NCBI RefSeq assembly: GCF_005144715.1 | Contig: NZ_SWKR01000002.1 | Coordinates: forward strand, 2,098,227-2,162,226 | DNA from: Sphingomonas baiyangensis | GTDB taxonomy: Bacteria; Pseudomonadota; Alphaproteobacteria; Sphingomonadales; Sphingomonadaceae | DNA length: 64,000 nt | Reading direction: 5' to 3' | Shown here: positions 52,322 through 62,522 of the stretch, piece after piece | How positions within the stretch are numbered: position 1 is the first letter of the stretch | Layout: every line of letters starts with the position of its first letter | Program-made: the position numbers and the translations under genes | Notes under the pieces: model-generated | Told to the model about the DNA's origin: nothing | What the model saw: the letters and a program-made list of their open reading frames with translations, nothing else | Databases searched by the model: none

Positions 52322-53193
52322 GGCTCGGGCGTGAAAGCGCGCGCGGGGTCAAACGCCTCGTCGAGCAGCCGCGCCAGCCGCAGGCCCGCGCGTTGCACCT
52401 GCAACCGCTGCGGCGCCACCGCTTTCTCGATCGCATCGTCGGTATAGACGACCGGCCCGTCGGGCTTGGGCGCGCACGGGTCGCCGCCCAGCGCCAGCGC
52501 ATAGGCGAAATCGCGGCTGACTTCCCATCCCTCGCGGCTCCAGTCGGCGGTCGTCCCGCCGTTCAGCGCCGCCCGCTCCGCAGGCAAATAGGTGCGGATA
52601 ATCTCGGGCGGCGTCGTCACCGCGCGCTCGGCGAGCGGCGAATCCCAGATCGAATGGAGATTGAGCCAGCGCGCGGTGAACAGGCCGTAGCTCGCCTTCA
52701 CGTCGTTGCCCCCGCGATCGCCGCGGTCGCCGGCATGCGGCGGCGTGTGCATGTCGCCGACGAAATGGATGAGGAACGCCAGCGCCGCCACCTTCTCGCG
52801 CAGCGGCACGCTCTTGTTCTGCAACAGCTTCACCTGCCGGTCGACCTGCGCCGACACGCAATTGCCGTTGGCGCACGCCGCCTCGAGATCGAACGGCTTG
52901 CAGATATCGACATTCTGGTAATGCCAGGGCGCGCTGTAGCTGAAGCGATCGCCCAGCCCGCGAATGCAATCGGGCCAGGTCGATGCCCCCTCGGGCGTGG
53001 CTGCGCCGCACCCGGGCGTCTGCAGCAGATCGGCGCGCCCGAGCATCGTACGCACCGCGCGTGCCGTAGCGGGTCGCACGTTGAGCATCGCGATGCGCGC
53101 GATCGCCTCGTGCGTGAAGAAGCCATAGGCCTGCGCCGGCGCATGGATGAGCAGCGACAGCACGGCGACGAACAGGGCGAGGGTGCGGATCAT
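52306..53193 (-). CDS. S1/P1-type nuclease, exported
   Basis: This 295-residue protein has a signal peptide (TLALFVAVLSLLIHAPAQA) and the zinc-site segments of the S1/P1 and phospholipase C superfamily: mature N-terminus YGFFTH, SAPWHYQNVD, AFLIHFVGDMHTPPHAGDRG and NLHSIWDS. In P1 nuclease residue 1 is Trp and residue 6 His; here residue 1 is Tyr, residue 6 is His. Such enzymes degrade single-stranded nucleic acids in the periplasm. Confidence 0.88.
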   Translation of the reverse strand: MIRTLALFVAVLSLLIHAPAQAYGFFTHEAIARIAMLNVRPATARAVRTMLGRADLLQTPGCGAATPEGASTWPDCIRGLGDRFSYSAPWHYQNVDICKPFDLEAACANGNCVSAQVDRQVKLLQNKSVPLREKVAALAFLIHFVGDMHTPPHAGDRGDRGGNDVKASYGLFTARWLNLHSIWDSPLAERAVTTPPEIIRTYLPAERAALNGGTTADWSREGWEVSRDFAYALALGGDPCAPKPDGPVVYTDDAIEKAVAPQRLQVQRAGLRLARLLDEAFDPARAFTPEPRGRR

Positions 53194-53311
53194 GGCCGCG
53201 CTGGTAGCCGGGCTTCGTGACAGACGGAAGTGGCGCCGCGCGCCGCCGCACCCCTCCAGCCCCGCCCTGCGGGCGGCGGTCTCCCTCCCGTACCGGGAAG
53301 GCATCGACAGC

Positions 53312-54253
53312 CTAGTCCTCGTCGCCGTAAATGCCTACCGAGCGCGCGCCTTCCGCGCTCGCTCGGCCGCGATACATGCCGGGCGTGGTGAAGCTGTAGA
53401 CCGTCTCGCCGTCCGGCCCCGTCACGATCACGCCACCGCGCCCGCCCAGTTCCCGCGTCTCGGCCATCACCGCGTCGGCGGCTTCGCGCAGCGGCGCGCC
53501 CGCAAGCCGTACGCGTGCACAGATCTCGTGCGCCACGCCCTCGCGGATGAAATATTCGCCCGCACCGGTGGCCGAGACCGCCGCCGCGCGATCGTCGGCA
53601 TAGGTGCCAGCTCCGATCAGAGGCGCGTCGCCGATCCGCCCCCAGCGCTTGCCGGTCAGCCCGCCGGTCGAGGTAGCGGCGGCGACATGCCCCGCTGCAT
53701 CGCGGGCGACTGCACCCACGGTGCCGTATTTGAGGTCGACGTCGAACGATCCGGTCTTGCGCGCCTTCATGTCGTCGAGCTGGCGGCGGCGCTCGGGCGT
53801 CGCGAACCAGGCGGGATCGATCTGCTCGATACCCTGCTCGGCCGAAAACGCGTCGGCGCCCTTGCCGGCCAGCAACACGTGCGGGCTGTCGACCATCACG
53901 TGCCGCGCCAGCGTCACCGGATTGCGCGTGCGCGTGACCGCCGCGACCGCGCCGGCATCGCGTGTCGCGCCGTCCATGATCGCGGCGTCAAGCTCGATAT
54001 GTCCTTCATGCGTGAACACCGCGCCGCGCCCGGCATTGAAGGCGGGATCGTCCTCGAGCACGCGCACCGCCGCCTCCACCGCATCCACCGCGCTGCCACC
54101 ACCTGCCAGCACTGCCGATCCGGCATCGAGCGCGGCGTTCAGCCCTGCCCGCGCGGCAGCATCCTGCGCGGCATCGATCGTATCGCGCGTCATGCTCCCC
54201 GCGCCGCCGTGGACGAGCAGCGTCCAGTCCGAGGATCGCGATTGATCGGTCAT
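53312..54253 (-). CDS. iaaA: Isoaspartyl peptidase / L-asparaginase (Ntn hydrolase)
   Basis: This 313-residue enzyme has LLVHGGAGSM at 12-21, GGGSAVDAVEAAVRVLEDDP, FNAGRGAVFT and the autocatalytic cleavage site with nucleophile Thr in KYGTVGAVARD, then STGGLTGKRWGRIGDAPLIG. It cleaves beta-aspartyl dipeptides or asparagine. It starts 23 bases after the nupC-like gene, so likely forms an operon with it. Confidence 0.93.
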   Translation of the reverse strand: MTDQSRSSDWTLLVHGGAGSMTRDTIDAAQDAAARAGLNAALDAGSAVLAGGGSAVDAVEAAVRVLEDDPAFNAGRGAVFTHEGHIELDAAIMDGATRDAGAVAAVTRTRNPVTLARHVMVDSPHVLLAGKGADAFSAEQGIEQIDPAWFATPERRRQLDDMKARKTGSFDVDLKYGTVGAVARDAAGHVAAATSTGGLTGKRWGRIGDAPLIGAGTYADDRAAAVSATGAGEYFIREGVAHEICARVRLAGAPLREAADAVMAETRELGGRGGVIVTGPDGETVYSFTTPGMYRGRASAEGARSVGIYGDED

Positions 54254-54276
54254 GTCGGTCTCCGGCGTGTTTCGGC

Positions 54277-55542
54277 TCAGGGCAGGATGAGGCCGGCAAG
54301 CGCCGCCGACATGAGGTTGGCGAGGCTGCCTGCCAGCAGCGCGCGCACGCCCAGCCGTGCGATCATCGGCCGCTGGTTGGGCGCCAGGCTGCCCGTCGCG
54401 GCCATCTGGATCGCGATCGAGCTGAAATTTGCGAAGCCGCACAGCGCAAAGGTGACGATCGCAATCGTGCGCGGGCTTAGTTCGGCCCCCAGTCGCCCGA
54501 GCTCGATAAACGCGACGAATTCGTTGAGCACCAGCTTGGTGCCGAACAGCCCGCCCGCGACCCCCGCCTCGTCCCAGGGGATGTTGAGCAGGTACATGAT
54601 CGGCTGGAACACGCTGCCGATCACCGCCTGGAAGCTGAGCGCCGGATAGCCGAACCAGCCGCCGATCACGCCGAGCAGCCCGTTCGCCATTGCCACCAGC
54701 GCGACGAACGCCAGCACCATCGCGCCCACTGCGACGGCGATCTTCACGCCGGTCTGCGCGCCCATCGCGGCGGCCATGATGAGGTTGGCGGCGCGTTCGT
54801 CCTCGGGATCGGGATCGGCGACCGCCAGCACTGCCGCCTCCTGATGCTCGCCCTGCTGCAACACCGGCTCGGGCGCGGTATCGGGCATGATGATCTTGGC
54901 CATCAGGATGCCGCCGGGCGCGGCCATGAAGCTCGCCGCCAGCAGATAGGGCAGCGATTCGGGGCCGAGAAACGAGGCATAGGCAGCAAGGATCGTTCCG
55001 GCCACGCCCGCCATGCCCACCGACATCACCGTGAACAGCTGGCTCGGCGTGAGGCTCGCCAGATAAGGGCGGATGACCAGCGGCGATTCGCTCTGACCGA
55101 CGAAGATGTTCGCCGCCGCGCACAGCGATTCGACCTTCGACACGCCGATCACGCGCTCGATACCGCCGCCCACCCAACGAATGATGAACTGCATGATCCT
55201 GAGGTGGTAGAGCACCGCCACCAGACTGGCGAAGAAGATGATGACGGGCAGTGCCGAGATGGCGAAGCTCTGCCCGCCCATCTCGGGGCTGGCGAGCGGC
55301 CCGAAGATGAAGTTGCTGCCCGCCGCGGCATAGCCGAGCAGCGCCGAAACGCCATCGGCCATGGTGCGGATCGCCGCCTGCCCGGCAGGTACGTACAGCA
55401 CCAGAAACGCGATGCCCGCCTGCAACGCGAACGCGCTGCCCACCACGCGCAGCCGGATCGCGCGGCGATTGGTGGAAAGTAGCACGGCGAGGCCGAGAAT
55501 GACGGCGATACCGGCAAGGCCGATCAGGAACCGGGCGATCAC
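54277..55542 (-). CDS. Concentrative nucleoside transporter, NupC family
   Basis: This 421-residue inner membrane protein has NupC/CNT landmarks: IFGPLASPEMGGQSFAISA, PVIIFFASLVAVLYHLRIMQ, the GQSESPLVIRPYL segment, LNEFVAFIELGRL and FALCGFANFSSIAIQMAATG. It would import nucleosides with a proton or sodium. The GTG at 55542 (MIARFLIGLAGIAVI...) is chosen; an ATG at 55593 gives 17 more residues without family resemblance. Confidence 0.92.
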   Translation of the reverse strand: MIARFLIGLAGIAVILGLAVLLSTNRRAIRLRVVGSAFALQAGIAFLVLYVPAGQAAIRTMADGVSALLGYAAAGSNFIFGPLASPEMGGQSFAISALPVIIFFASLVAVLYHLRIMQFIIRWVGGGIERVIGVSKVESLCAAANIFVGQSESPLVIRPYLASLTPSQLFTVMSVGMAGVAGTILAAYASFLGPESLPYLLAASFMAAPGGILMAKIIMPDTAPEPVLQQGEHQEAAVLAVADPDPEDERAANLIMAAAMGAQTGVKIAVAVGAMVLAFVALVAMANGLLGVIGGWFGYPALSFQAVIGSVFQPIMYLLNIPWDEAGVAGGLFGTKLVLNEFVAFIELGRLGAELSPRTIAIVTFALCGFANFSSIAIQMAATGSLAPNQRPMIARLGVRALLAGSLANLMSAALAGLILP

Positions 55543-55700
55543 GGAGGCGGACTGTCCTGGAACAAGGGCTGAAACGAAGCGCGGGGGTGGCACAGCCGGC
55601 GCCGCGATGCCAGCAGCTTGTTACGGCTTCCTGTGGGCGCGCTGGCCCTATGGGCGCCGGCGCGTCACCCGACTATCGCGTTTCTGGCCCATCACCGGCG

Positions 55701-56303
55701 TCAGCCGGGATAGGGCTTGGCCTTGAGCAGCCCGGCCAGGTGCGCCGCGTTGGCCGCCACCATGCCGGCCGTCTCCTCGACCTTGTCAGGCGTCTTGTCG
55801 AAATCCTTGAAGTCCTTCGATCCCATTGCCTCGCCGACCCAATAGCAGGCCGCGACGGCGGGGATGGTGAAGCCCACATCGTTCAGCGACTGGAAGATTT
55901 GCGAGGACGACCAGTGCGCGCCATCCTCGTTGCCGACGATCGCCGCTACCGCGACCTTCGAATAGCTCGGCATCCGCCCGGCATCGTCGGTTTCGGAGAG
56001 GAAGGCGTCCATCCGCTCGAGCACGCGCTTTGCGACGCTCGATATCTGGCCCATCCAGATCGGCGTGCCGAGGATCAGGATGTCGGCGGCGAGTATCTTT
56101 TCGCGGATCGCGGGCCATGCATCGCCCTCACCCTCGTCCGAGGTGACGCCGGGCTTCACGTCGTGTGCGGCAATGCGCACCGTCTCGCTGATCGTCACCT
56201 CATGGCCGGCGAACGCCTTTTCGAGCACCGCGATCATCGCATCGGTTGACGATTCGCCCGTGGCCTTGAGCGTGCAGTTGAGTGCGAGTGCGGTGAGCGC
56301 CAT
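55701..56303 (-). CDS. Flavodoxin-fold NAD(P)H-dependent oxidoreductase-like protein
   Basis: This 200-residue protein begins with LTALALNCTLKATGESSTDA, an FMN-phosphate loop-like stretch, and has ADILILGTPIWMGQISSVAK and VGNEDGAHWSSSQIFQSLND, the pattern of the NADPH-dependent FMN reductase/flavodoxin family. Substrate is unknown. It stands alone between the nupC-like gene and the M20 peptidase on the same strand. Confidence 0.85.
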   Translation of the reverse strand: MALTALALNCTLKATGESSTDAMIAVLEKAFAGHEVTISETVRIAAHDVKPGVTSDEGEGDAWPAIREKILAADILILGTPIWMGQISSVAKRVLERMDAFLSETDDAGRMPSYSKVAVAAIVGNEDGAHWSSSQIFQSLNDVGFTIPAVAACYWVGEAMGSKDFKDFDKTPDKVEETAGMVAANAAHLAGLLKAKPYPG

Positions 56304-56339
56304 GATTGTCTCCGAAAAAGCCGAGACAGCTCAAAGCCT

Positions 56340-57638
56340 TCAGCGCGGGCGTGGTTCCCTCGCGAGGCGGGTCAACAAGGCGGCGTTGCGCAGCGACTGG
56401 CGCGGCAGCGAGGCAAGGTCGATCCACTCCCCCTCGGCATGCGCGCCGCCGCCCGATGCGCCCAGCCCGGCAAGCGTGGGCACATCGGCAGCCACCCAGC
56501 CCGAATCGGCGGCGCCACGTTTGGCCGGATCATATTCAGGCATCGCCGGCAGCTTGAGGTCGCGATTGACCGCGTTGAGCGTGGCGAGCAGCGCGCGATT
56601 GCCCTCGCTCGGTGCCATCGGCGGCATCGCGTCGAAGAAGGTCAGCGTGGCGCCGGTCTGCGGCAGGTGCTGCGCGACGATCGCCTCCATCTTCGCACGC
56701 ACGCGCGTATCCTGTTCGGGCGTCAGCGTGCGCAGATCGCCGCGCGCCACCGCTGCCTCGGCGACGATGTTGGTCTTGCCGCTTCCCGTCGCCGTAACGC
56801 CCGCGGCATCGATCGCCGCCGGCGTGCCGCCCGCGAGCACGCCGACATTGTAGGTGAGATTGGGCTCGGGCAACTCGCGGCGGAACGCGTCGAGGATGCG
56901 CGTCATCTCGTAGATCGCGCCATAGCCAAGGCTCGGCCCGAACACCCCGCTCGAGTGCCCCGTCTTGCCCGTCGTGCGCAGCTCCCAGCTCGTCGAGCTG
57001 CGCCGTGCGACGGTGCCATATTCGGTGCCCTGCTCGACCGCCATATTCTCATATTCGAGCGCGGCGTCGGCGGCCTTGCCGGCAGCCACCAGATGCGCGC
57101 GCGCGGTGGGCGCGGGACTGCCCGTGCGCTCCTCGTCGCCCGTCAGCACCACGGTGATGTCGGCCGCCTTCAGCGTGCCCGCCGCCTGCATCGCGCGCAG
57201 CGCGCCGACGATCACCACCAGCCCGCCCTTGTCGTCGCCCACGCCGGGGCCGATCGCGCGGCCGCCTTCGGTGCGATAGGTCTGAAACGACGACGAGGGC
57301 TCGAACACCGTATCGAGATGCCCGATCAGCAGCAGCCGCTTGCCCCGCCCGTCGCCTTTCTTGCGCGCGATGAGATGCCCGGCGCGGCCGACCGCGTTCT
57401 GGTCGACCCATTCGACCTCGAAGCCGAGCTGGCGCAGTTCGTCGCGCATCATGTCGCCTACGCGGCGCACGCCGGCGAGGTTGAGCGTGCCCGAATTCAC
57501 CTCGACCAGCCGCTTGAGCAGCGCCTCGTTGCGCTCGGTATCGGCGGTCACCGCCGCGCGCATCCGCGCGATCTCGGGAGCGGTCTGCGCCGCGGCGGGA
57601 GCGGTGATCAGGGCGGCGGCAAGAAGCAGGCGGTGCAT
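56340..57638 (-). CDS. Exported M20 family zinc peptidase (glutamate carboxypeptidase-like)
   Basis: This 432-residue peptidase has a signal peptide (HRLLLAAALITAPAAAQ), the zinc ligands in LIGHLDTVFEP (His, Asp), GVGDDKGGLV (bridging Asp), TGDEERTGS (Glu pair) and GGGAHAEGEW (His), and a dimerisation domain (TGKTGHSSGVFGPSLGYGA). It resembles carboxypeptidase G2, which removes C-terminal glutamate. The ATG at 57638 is chosen for the signal peptide. Confidence 0.9.
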   Translation of the reverse strand: MHRLLLAAALITAPAAAQTAPEIARMRAAVTADTERNEALLKRLVEVNSGTLNLAGVRRVGDMMRDELRQLGFEVEWVDQNAVGRAGHLIARKKGDGRGKRLLLIGHLDTVFEPSSSFQTYRTEGGRAIGPGVGDDKGGLVVIVGALRAMQAAGTLKAADITVVLTGDEERTGSPAPTARAHLVAAGKAADAALEYENMAVEQGTEYGTVARRSSTSWELRTTGKTGHSSGVFGPSLGYGAIYEMTRILDAFRRELPEPNLTYNVGVLAGGTPAAIDAAGVTATGSGKTNIVAEAAVARGDLRTLTPEQDTRVRAKMEAIVAQHLPQTGATLTFFDAMPPMAPSEGNRALLATLNAVNRDLKLPAMPEYDPAKRGAADSGWVAADVPTLAGLGASGGGAHAEGEWIDLASLPRQSLRNAALLTRLAREPRPR

Positions 57639-57691
57639 GGCGCCGACGCTAGGATCGCGAGCCAGCGCTGGCAATGCCCGCGCGATGCCCC

Positions 57692-58153
57692 TTAGTCGCG
57701 CCGTTCGCGCGTCAGACGCTCGGCGACCACCGCCGTTACCACGGCTTGCAATACATGCAGTGCCCAGCGCTCGCTTGCCTTGCGCGGCCCTGCTTCGATC
57801 TCGCCCTCGGTGATGCCTAGCAGCGGCGCGATGCCGGCGATGTTCACGCCGTACAGCCCGGTGCCGTACAAGGTGCCGAGCGCGATCGGCGACATGGCGG
57901 GCGCGCGCTCGCGCAATTCGGCATAGGCGGCGCCGAACGCGGCCGACGCCGCCAGATGGTTGCCGAACTCGACCAGGCTTGTGCCCGTATCGCCGATGAC
58001 CGCGCGCGCGCCGGTGTTCTTGTCGATCCAGTCGACCGAATCACGATCGAGCGTCTTGCCGAGCACGCCGCTTTTGCGCCCCGCCCACATCGCCGCCGTC
58101 GTGACGATACCCGCGACGACGCCGCCGATCATCGCTGCCTTGCGCGCTTCCAT
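57692..58153 (-). CDS. Small membrane protein of unknown function
   Basis: This 153-residue protein starts MEARKAAMIGGVVAGIVTTA with one membrane segment, then AAFGAAYAELRERAPAMSPI and a second hydrophobic part (ALGTLYGTGLYGVNIAGIAP), ending VVTAVVAERLTRERRD. It resembles DUF1440/YagU-like membrane proteins, but I am not sure. Of three possible starts, ATG 58153 has GGGAG at best spacing. Confidence 0.6.
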   Translation of the reverse strand: MEARKAAMIGGVVAGIVTTAAMWAGRKSGVLGKTLDRDSVDWIDKNTGARAVIGDTGTSLVEFGNHLAASAAFGAAYAELRERAPAMSPIALGTLYGTGLYGVNIAGIAPLLGITEGEIEAGPRKASERWALHVLQAVVTAVVAERLTRERRD

Positions 58154-58225
58154 CACCATCTCCCGATACCTCGGCGCTAGACGCCGCCGCGGCGATACGA
58201 GTTCCCTCGCACGCGCACCGGACGC

Positions 58226-58259
58226 AAAAAGGGGCGCCCGGCCATCGCCAGACGCCCCC
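58226..58259 (-). terminator. Intrinsic terminator after glnA
   Basis: On the minus strand, 22-25 bases after the glnA stop, a 12-bp G/C-rich stem (GGGGCG...CGCCCC with G-T pairs in the middle, GAT loop) is followed by five T residues. It ends the glnB-glnA transcript. Confidence 0.88.
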
Positions 58260-58281
58260 TGTCGGTTGGCTGTGTCGTCGC

Positions 58282-59694
58282 TTACGAGCTGTAATACATG
58301 TCGTATTCGACCGGGCTCGGCGTCGTCTCGAAGCGGATGACGTCCTCCCATTTCAGCTCGGCATAGGCGTCGATCTGGTCCTTGGTGAAGACGTCGCCGC
58401 GCAGCAGGAACTCATGGTCCTCCTGCAACGCGATCAGCGCCTCGCGCAGCGATCCGCAGACGGTGGGAACGTTGACCAGCTCGGCGGGCGGCAGATCGTA
58501 GAGATTCTTGTCCATCGCCTCGCCCGGATGGATCTTGTTCTGGATGCCGTCGAGCCCCGCCATCAGCAGCGCGGCGTAGCACAGATACGGGTTGGCGAGC
58601 GCGTCGGGGAAGCGGAACTCGACGCGCTTCGACTTGGCGCCCGTGCCATAGGGGATGCGGCACGATGCCGACCGGTTGCGGCTCGAATAGGCGAGCAGCA
58701 CCGGCGCCTCGAAGCCCGGCACCAACCGCTTGTAGCTGTTGGTGGTGGGATTGGTGAAGGCATTCAGCGCGCGCGCATGCTTGATGACGCCGCCAATGAA
58801 ATAGAGGCACATGTCGCTGAGGCCGGCATAGCCGTCTCCCGCGAACAGCGGCGTCTTGCCGTCCCAGATCGAGAAATGCGTGTGCATGCCCGATCCGTTG
58901 TCGTCCTTGATGGGCTTGGGCATGAAAGTGGCCGACTTGCCATAGGCGTGCGCGACCTGGTGCACGACGTACTTGTAGATCTGCATCCGGTCCGCCGTGG
59001 TCACCAGCGTGCCGAAGGTCAGGCCCAGTTCGTGCTGCGCGGCGGCGACCTCGTGATGGTGCTTGTCGCATGGCAGGCCCATCTCGATCATCGTCGAGAC
59101 CATCTCGCCGCGGATGTCGACCGCCGAGTCGACCGGGGCGACGGGAAAATATCCGCCCTTGGCGCGCGGGCGGTGGCCCATGTTGCCGGCTTCGTATTTG
59201 GTGCCCGAATTGGTCGGCAGCTCGACATCGTCGATCGCGTAATAGCTGGTATTGTAGCCATTCTCGAAGCGCACGTCGTCGAACATGAAGAACTCGGCCT
59301 CGGGGCCGACATAGACCGTGTCGCCGATACCGGTGTTCTGGAGATAGGCCTCGGCGCGCTTGGCGGTCGAGCGCGGGTCACGCGAATAGAGCTCGCCGGT
59401 CGAAGGCTCGACCACGTCGCAGAAGACGATCAGCATCGGCGTCGCCGAGAAGGGATCGACATAGACGGCGTCGAGATCAGGCTTGAGCACCATGTCGCTC
59501 TCGTTGATCGCCTTCCAGCCGGCGATCGAGCTGCCGTCAAACATCAAGCCGTCGGTCAGCTCGTCCTCGCCGATCAGCCCGGCGACCATCGTCAGGTGCT
59601 GCCACTTGCCCTTGGGATCGGTGAAGCGCAGGTCGACCCACTCGATCTCCTCGTCCTTGATGCGCTTCAGGATAGTGCCGGCATCGGTCGCCAT
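58282..59694 (-). CDS. glnA: Type I glutamine synthetase
   Basis: This 470-residue enzyme joins ammonia to glutamate. It has [20 protein letters not shown] at the start, [44 protein letters not shown] (active-site region), [12 protein letters not shown] and NLYDLPPAE with the adenylylation Tyr. Length is normal for GSI-beta. It lies 95 bases after glnB, in the common alphaproteobacterial glnB-glnA operon. Confidence 0.97.
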   Translation of the reverse strand: MATDAGTILKRIKDEEIEWVDLRFTDPKGKWQHLTMVAGLIGEDELTDGLMFDGSSIAGWKAINESDMVLKPDLDAVYVDPFSATPMLIVFCDVVEPSTGELYSRDPRSTAKRAEAYLQNTGIGDTVYVGPEAEFFMFDDVRFENGYNTSYYAIDDVELPTNSGTKYEAGNMGHRPRAKGGYFPVAPVDSAVDIRGEMVSTMIEMGLPCDKHHHEVAAAQHELGLTFGTLVTTADRMQIYKYVVHQVAHAYGKSATFMPKPIKDDNGSGMHTHFSIWDGKTPLFAGDGYAGLSDMCLYFIGGVIKHARALNAFTNPTTNSYKRLVPGFEAPVLLAYSSRNRSASCRIPYGTGAKSKRVEFRFPDALANPYLCYAALLMAGLDGIQNKIHPGEAMDKNLYDLPPAELVNVPTVCGSLREALIALQEDHEFLLRGDVFTKDQIDAYAELKWEDVIRFETTPSPVEYDMYYSS

Positions 59695-59789
59695 GTATCG
59701 GGCCCTTTCAGATAGGATCGTCGAACGCGCGAATCGCGCAAGGAAATGTCGGGGTACGCCGGTCGTGTCTCACATCATGCTGCGCTGCG

Positions 59790-60221
<432 letters not shown>

Positions 60222-60247
60222 CTAAAGTCTCATTGCGCACCGCGCGC

Positions 60248-60268
60248 GCTGCCCGCTTTTCGGGCAGC
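60248..60268 (-). terminator. Hairpin between map and the glnB promoter
   Basis: GCTGCCCG and CGGGCAGC form a perfect 8-bp stem with a 5-base loop, 21-22 bases after the map stop codon. There is no T-run on the minus strand. It may separate map transcription from the regulated glnB promoter. Confidence 0.45.
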
Positions 60269-60289
60269 CGCGGGGGCGCTGCCCACCGA

Positions 60290-61117
60290 TCAGGCGTAAG
60301 GCGGGCTGTGCAGGCCGGCGGGGCTAGTCGTGAAAATCTCGCAGCCATCGTCGGTTATCATGATCGAATGCTCGAACTGCGCCGAAAGGCTGCGGTCGCG
60401 CGTCACAGCCGTCCAGCCATCGTCGAGCAGCTTCACGTCGGGCCGGCCGATATTGATCATCGGCTCGACGGTGAAGATCATGCCGGGGCGCAGCTCGGGC
60501 CCGGTGCCGGGGCGGCCGACATGCACGACCTCGGGCGCGTCATGGAACAGCCGGCCGACGCCGTGGCCGCAGAAATCGCGCACCACGCCATAGCGGTGCC
60601 GCTCGGCATGGCTCTGCACGGCATGCGCGATATCGCCCAGGAAGTTTCCGGGCCGGGCCTGTTCAAGTCCCAGCATCAGGCATTCATAGGTGACGTCGAC
60701 CAGCCGCCGCGCCTTGAGCGACACGTCGCCCACCAAGTACATGCGGCTAGTGTCGCCATGCCAGCCATCGAGCAGCGGCGTCACGTCGACATTCACGATA
60801 TCGCCGTCCTTGAGCGCCCGCTCCGAAGGGATGCCATGGCACACGACATGATTGATCGAGATGCACGAGCTGTGCGTGTAGCCGCGATAGCCGAGCGTCG
60901 CGGGCACCGCGCCTTCGCGCAGCATGTGCCGGCGGATGGCATCGTCGATGTCGCGCGTCTCGGTGCCCGGCACCATCATCGGCACGATCGCGTCGAGAAT
61001 TTCGGCCGCCAGCCGGCCCGCGCGGCGCATGCCGGTCGCGGCATCCTCGCCATAGAGATGGATCGCGCCGTTGCGCGTGAGCGGCGCACCGGCCGGAACG
61101 GTCACATATTCGGTCAT
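60290..61117 (-). CDS. map: Type I methionine aminopeptidase
   Basis: This 275-residue enzyme removes the initiator Met. Metal ligands appear in order: Asp pair in IVNVDVTPLLDGWHGDTSR, His in CGHGVGRLFH, Glu in FTVEPMINIG and Glu in QFEHSIMI. Length fits the family. It is divergent from the CinA-like gene (65-base gap). Confidence 0.96.
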   Translation of the reverse strand: MTEYVTVPAGAPLTRNGAIHLYGEDAATGMRRAGRLAAEILDAIVPMMVPGTETRDIDDAIRRHMLREGAVPATLGYRGYTHSSCISINHVVCHGIPSERALKDGDIVNVDVTPLLDGWHGDTSRMYLVGDVSLKARRLVDVTYECLMLGLEQARPGNFLGDIAHAVQSHAERHRYGVVRDFCGHGVGRLFHDAPEVVHVGRPGTGPELRPGMIFTVEPMINIGRPDVKLLDDGWTAVTRDRSLSAQFEHSIMITDDGCEIFTTSPAGLHSPPYA

Positions 61118-61182
61118 CGCCCGACAATAGCGACGACGCGCCGTCTTTGCGAGAGGCAGGCCTTGCGGTAAGCGCCGTCGCC

Positions 61183-61953
61183 ATGAACGATCGCATCTGG
61201 ACCGCCGGCCTCGTCGTCATCGGCGACGAGATCCTCTCGGGGCGCACGCAGGACCGGAACGTCGCGCAGCTCGCGTCGTGGCTCAACGTGCAGGGCATCC
61301 GGCTCGCCGAAGTACGCGTGGTGAGCGACCGTACCGACGCCATCGTCGAGGCGGTGAACGCGCTGCGTACCCGCAACGACTATTGCTTCACCACCGGCGG
61401 CATCGGCCCCACGCATGACGACATCACCGTCGATGCGGTGGCCGCAGCACTCGGCGTGCCTGTGGTCGTGCACCCGGAGGCGCGTGCGATGCTCGAGCGC
61501 CATTACGAAACGCGCGGCGGGCTGACCGAGGCGCGGCTGCGCATGGCGCGCGTGCCGGAGGGCGCCGGCCTCATCCCCAACCGCATGTCGGGCGCGCCGG
61601 GCATCCGCATCGACAACCTGTTCATCCTGGCGGGCGTACCGCACATCACCGCCGGCATGCTCGATGCGCTGACCGGCAGCCTCGAAGGCGGCCGCCCGGT
61701 GCTCGCGCGCACGCTCGGCTGCTGGGTGCCCGAAAGCGAAATCGCCGACATCCTGCGCGCCGTCGAGCGCGATCATTCGGGCGAGGGCGCCGACGCGGTG
61801 TCGATCGGCAGCTATCCCTTCTTTCGCGAAGGCAAGGTCGGCGCCAATTTCGTCGTGCGCGCGACCGACCAGGCAAGGCTCGATGCCTGCGCCGACGATC
61901 TCGCCGCGCGCGTCGCCGCGACGGGTCGTACCATCGTCGAAGGCGGCATCTGA
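61183..61953 (+). CDS. CinA N-terminal-type / molybdopterin-binding domain protein
   Basis: This 256-residue protein has the MoCF/CinA domain: AGLVVIGDEILSGRTQDRNV at 8-27, CFTTGGIGPTHDDITVDAVA and FILAGVPHITAGML. The C-terminal nicotinamide amidase part of full CinA is absent, as in many stand-alone forms, so it probably has the ADP-ribose/NAD-linked pyrophosphatase-like activity of the N-terminal domain or an unknown role. It converges on the EVE gene. Confidence 0.85.
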   Translation: MNDRIWTAGLVVIGDEILSGRTQDRNVAQLASWLNVQGIRLAEVRVVSDRTDAIVEAVNALRTRNDYCFTTGGIGPTHDDITVDAVAAALGVPVVVHPEARAMLERHYETRGGLTEARLRMARVPEGAGLIPNRMSGAPGIRIDNLFILAGVPHITAGMLDALTGSLEGGRPVLARTLGCWVPESEIADILRAVERDHSGEGADAVSIGSYPFFREGKVGANFVVRATDQARLDACADDLAARVAATGRTIVEGGI

Positions 61954-61963
61954 AGGCCAAGCG

Positions 61964-62365
61964 TCAGCCGCGCGCCATTTCGAGTACCATGTCCCATTCG
62001 TCGGGCGACACGCGGCCTACCGAAAGGCGCGAATATTTCACCAACTCCATCTCGGCCAGCCGCGGCTCGGCCTTGACCTGCTTGAGCGTGACGGGGCGCG
62101 GCAGCGGCTCGACGGGCTGCATCTCGACCGACACCCAGTTCCCCTCCTCGCCATCCTTCTTCGCCGTCCGCGACACTTCCATGATGCCGACGATCTCGAG
62201 CCCGATATTGCTGTGGTAGAAGAACGCCCGGTCGCCCACCGCCATCTCGCGCAGATTGCGCGCGGCGGTGTGATTGCGCACGCCGTCCCATTCGGTGCTG
62301 CCATCGCGCACCAGATCGTCCCACGAGAAGACGTCGGGTTCGGATTTCATCAGCCACAGCGCCAC
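61964..62365 (-). CDS. EVE domain protein
   Basis: This 133-residue single-domain protein starts WLMKSEPDVFSWDDLVRDG and has WDGVRNHTAARNLREM and AFFYHSNIGLEIVGIMEV, the EVE pattern related to the YTH fold. EVE proteins bind modified bases in RNA or DNA. The exact partner is unknown. It converges on the CinA-like gene with a 10-base gap. Confidence 0.92.
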   Translation of the reverse strand: MALWLMKSEPDVFSWDDLVRDGSTEWDGVRNHTAARNLREMAVGDRAFFYHSNIGLEIVGIMEVSRTAKKDGEEGNWVSVEMQPVEPLPRPVTLKQVKAEPRLAEMELVKYSRLSVGRVSPDEWDMVLEMARG

Positions 62366-62522
62366 GCCAGCAATCCCCCGGTCCTGTTCATCTACCTAAA
62401 CCGCGGCTGAACGCGCGGTTCCGCACGCGTTCAACCGCCCCGCGCTATGCGCGAAACCTCGTCGTCCTTGTGCGCGTTGTTACGCCCATAGCGCCTTGGC
62501 ACCTAGTTTGAGGAGGCTGGAC

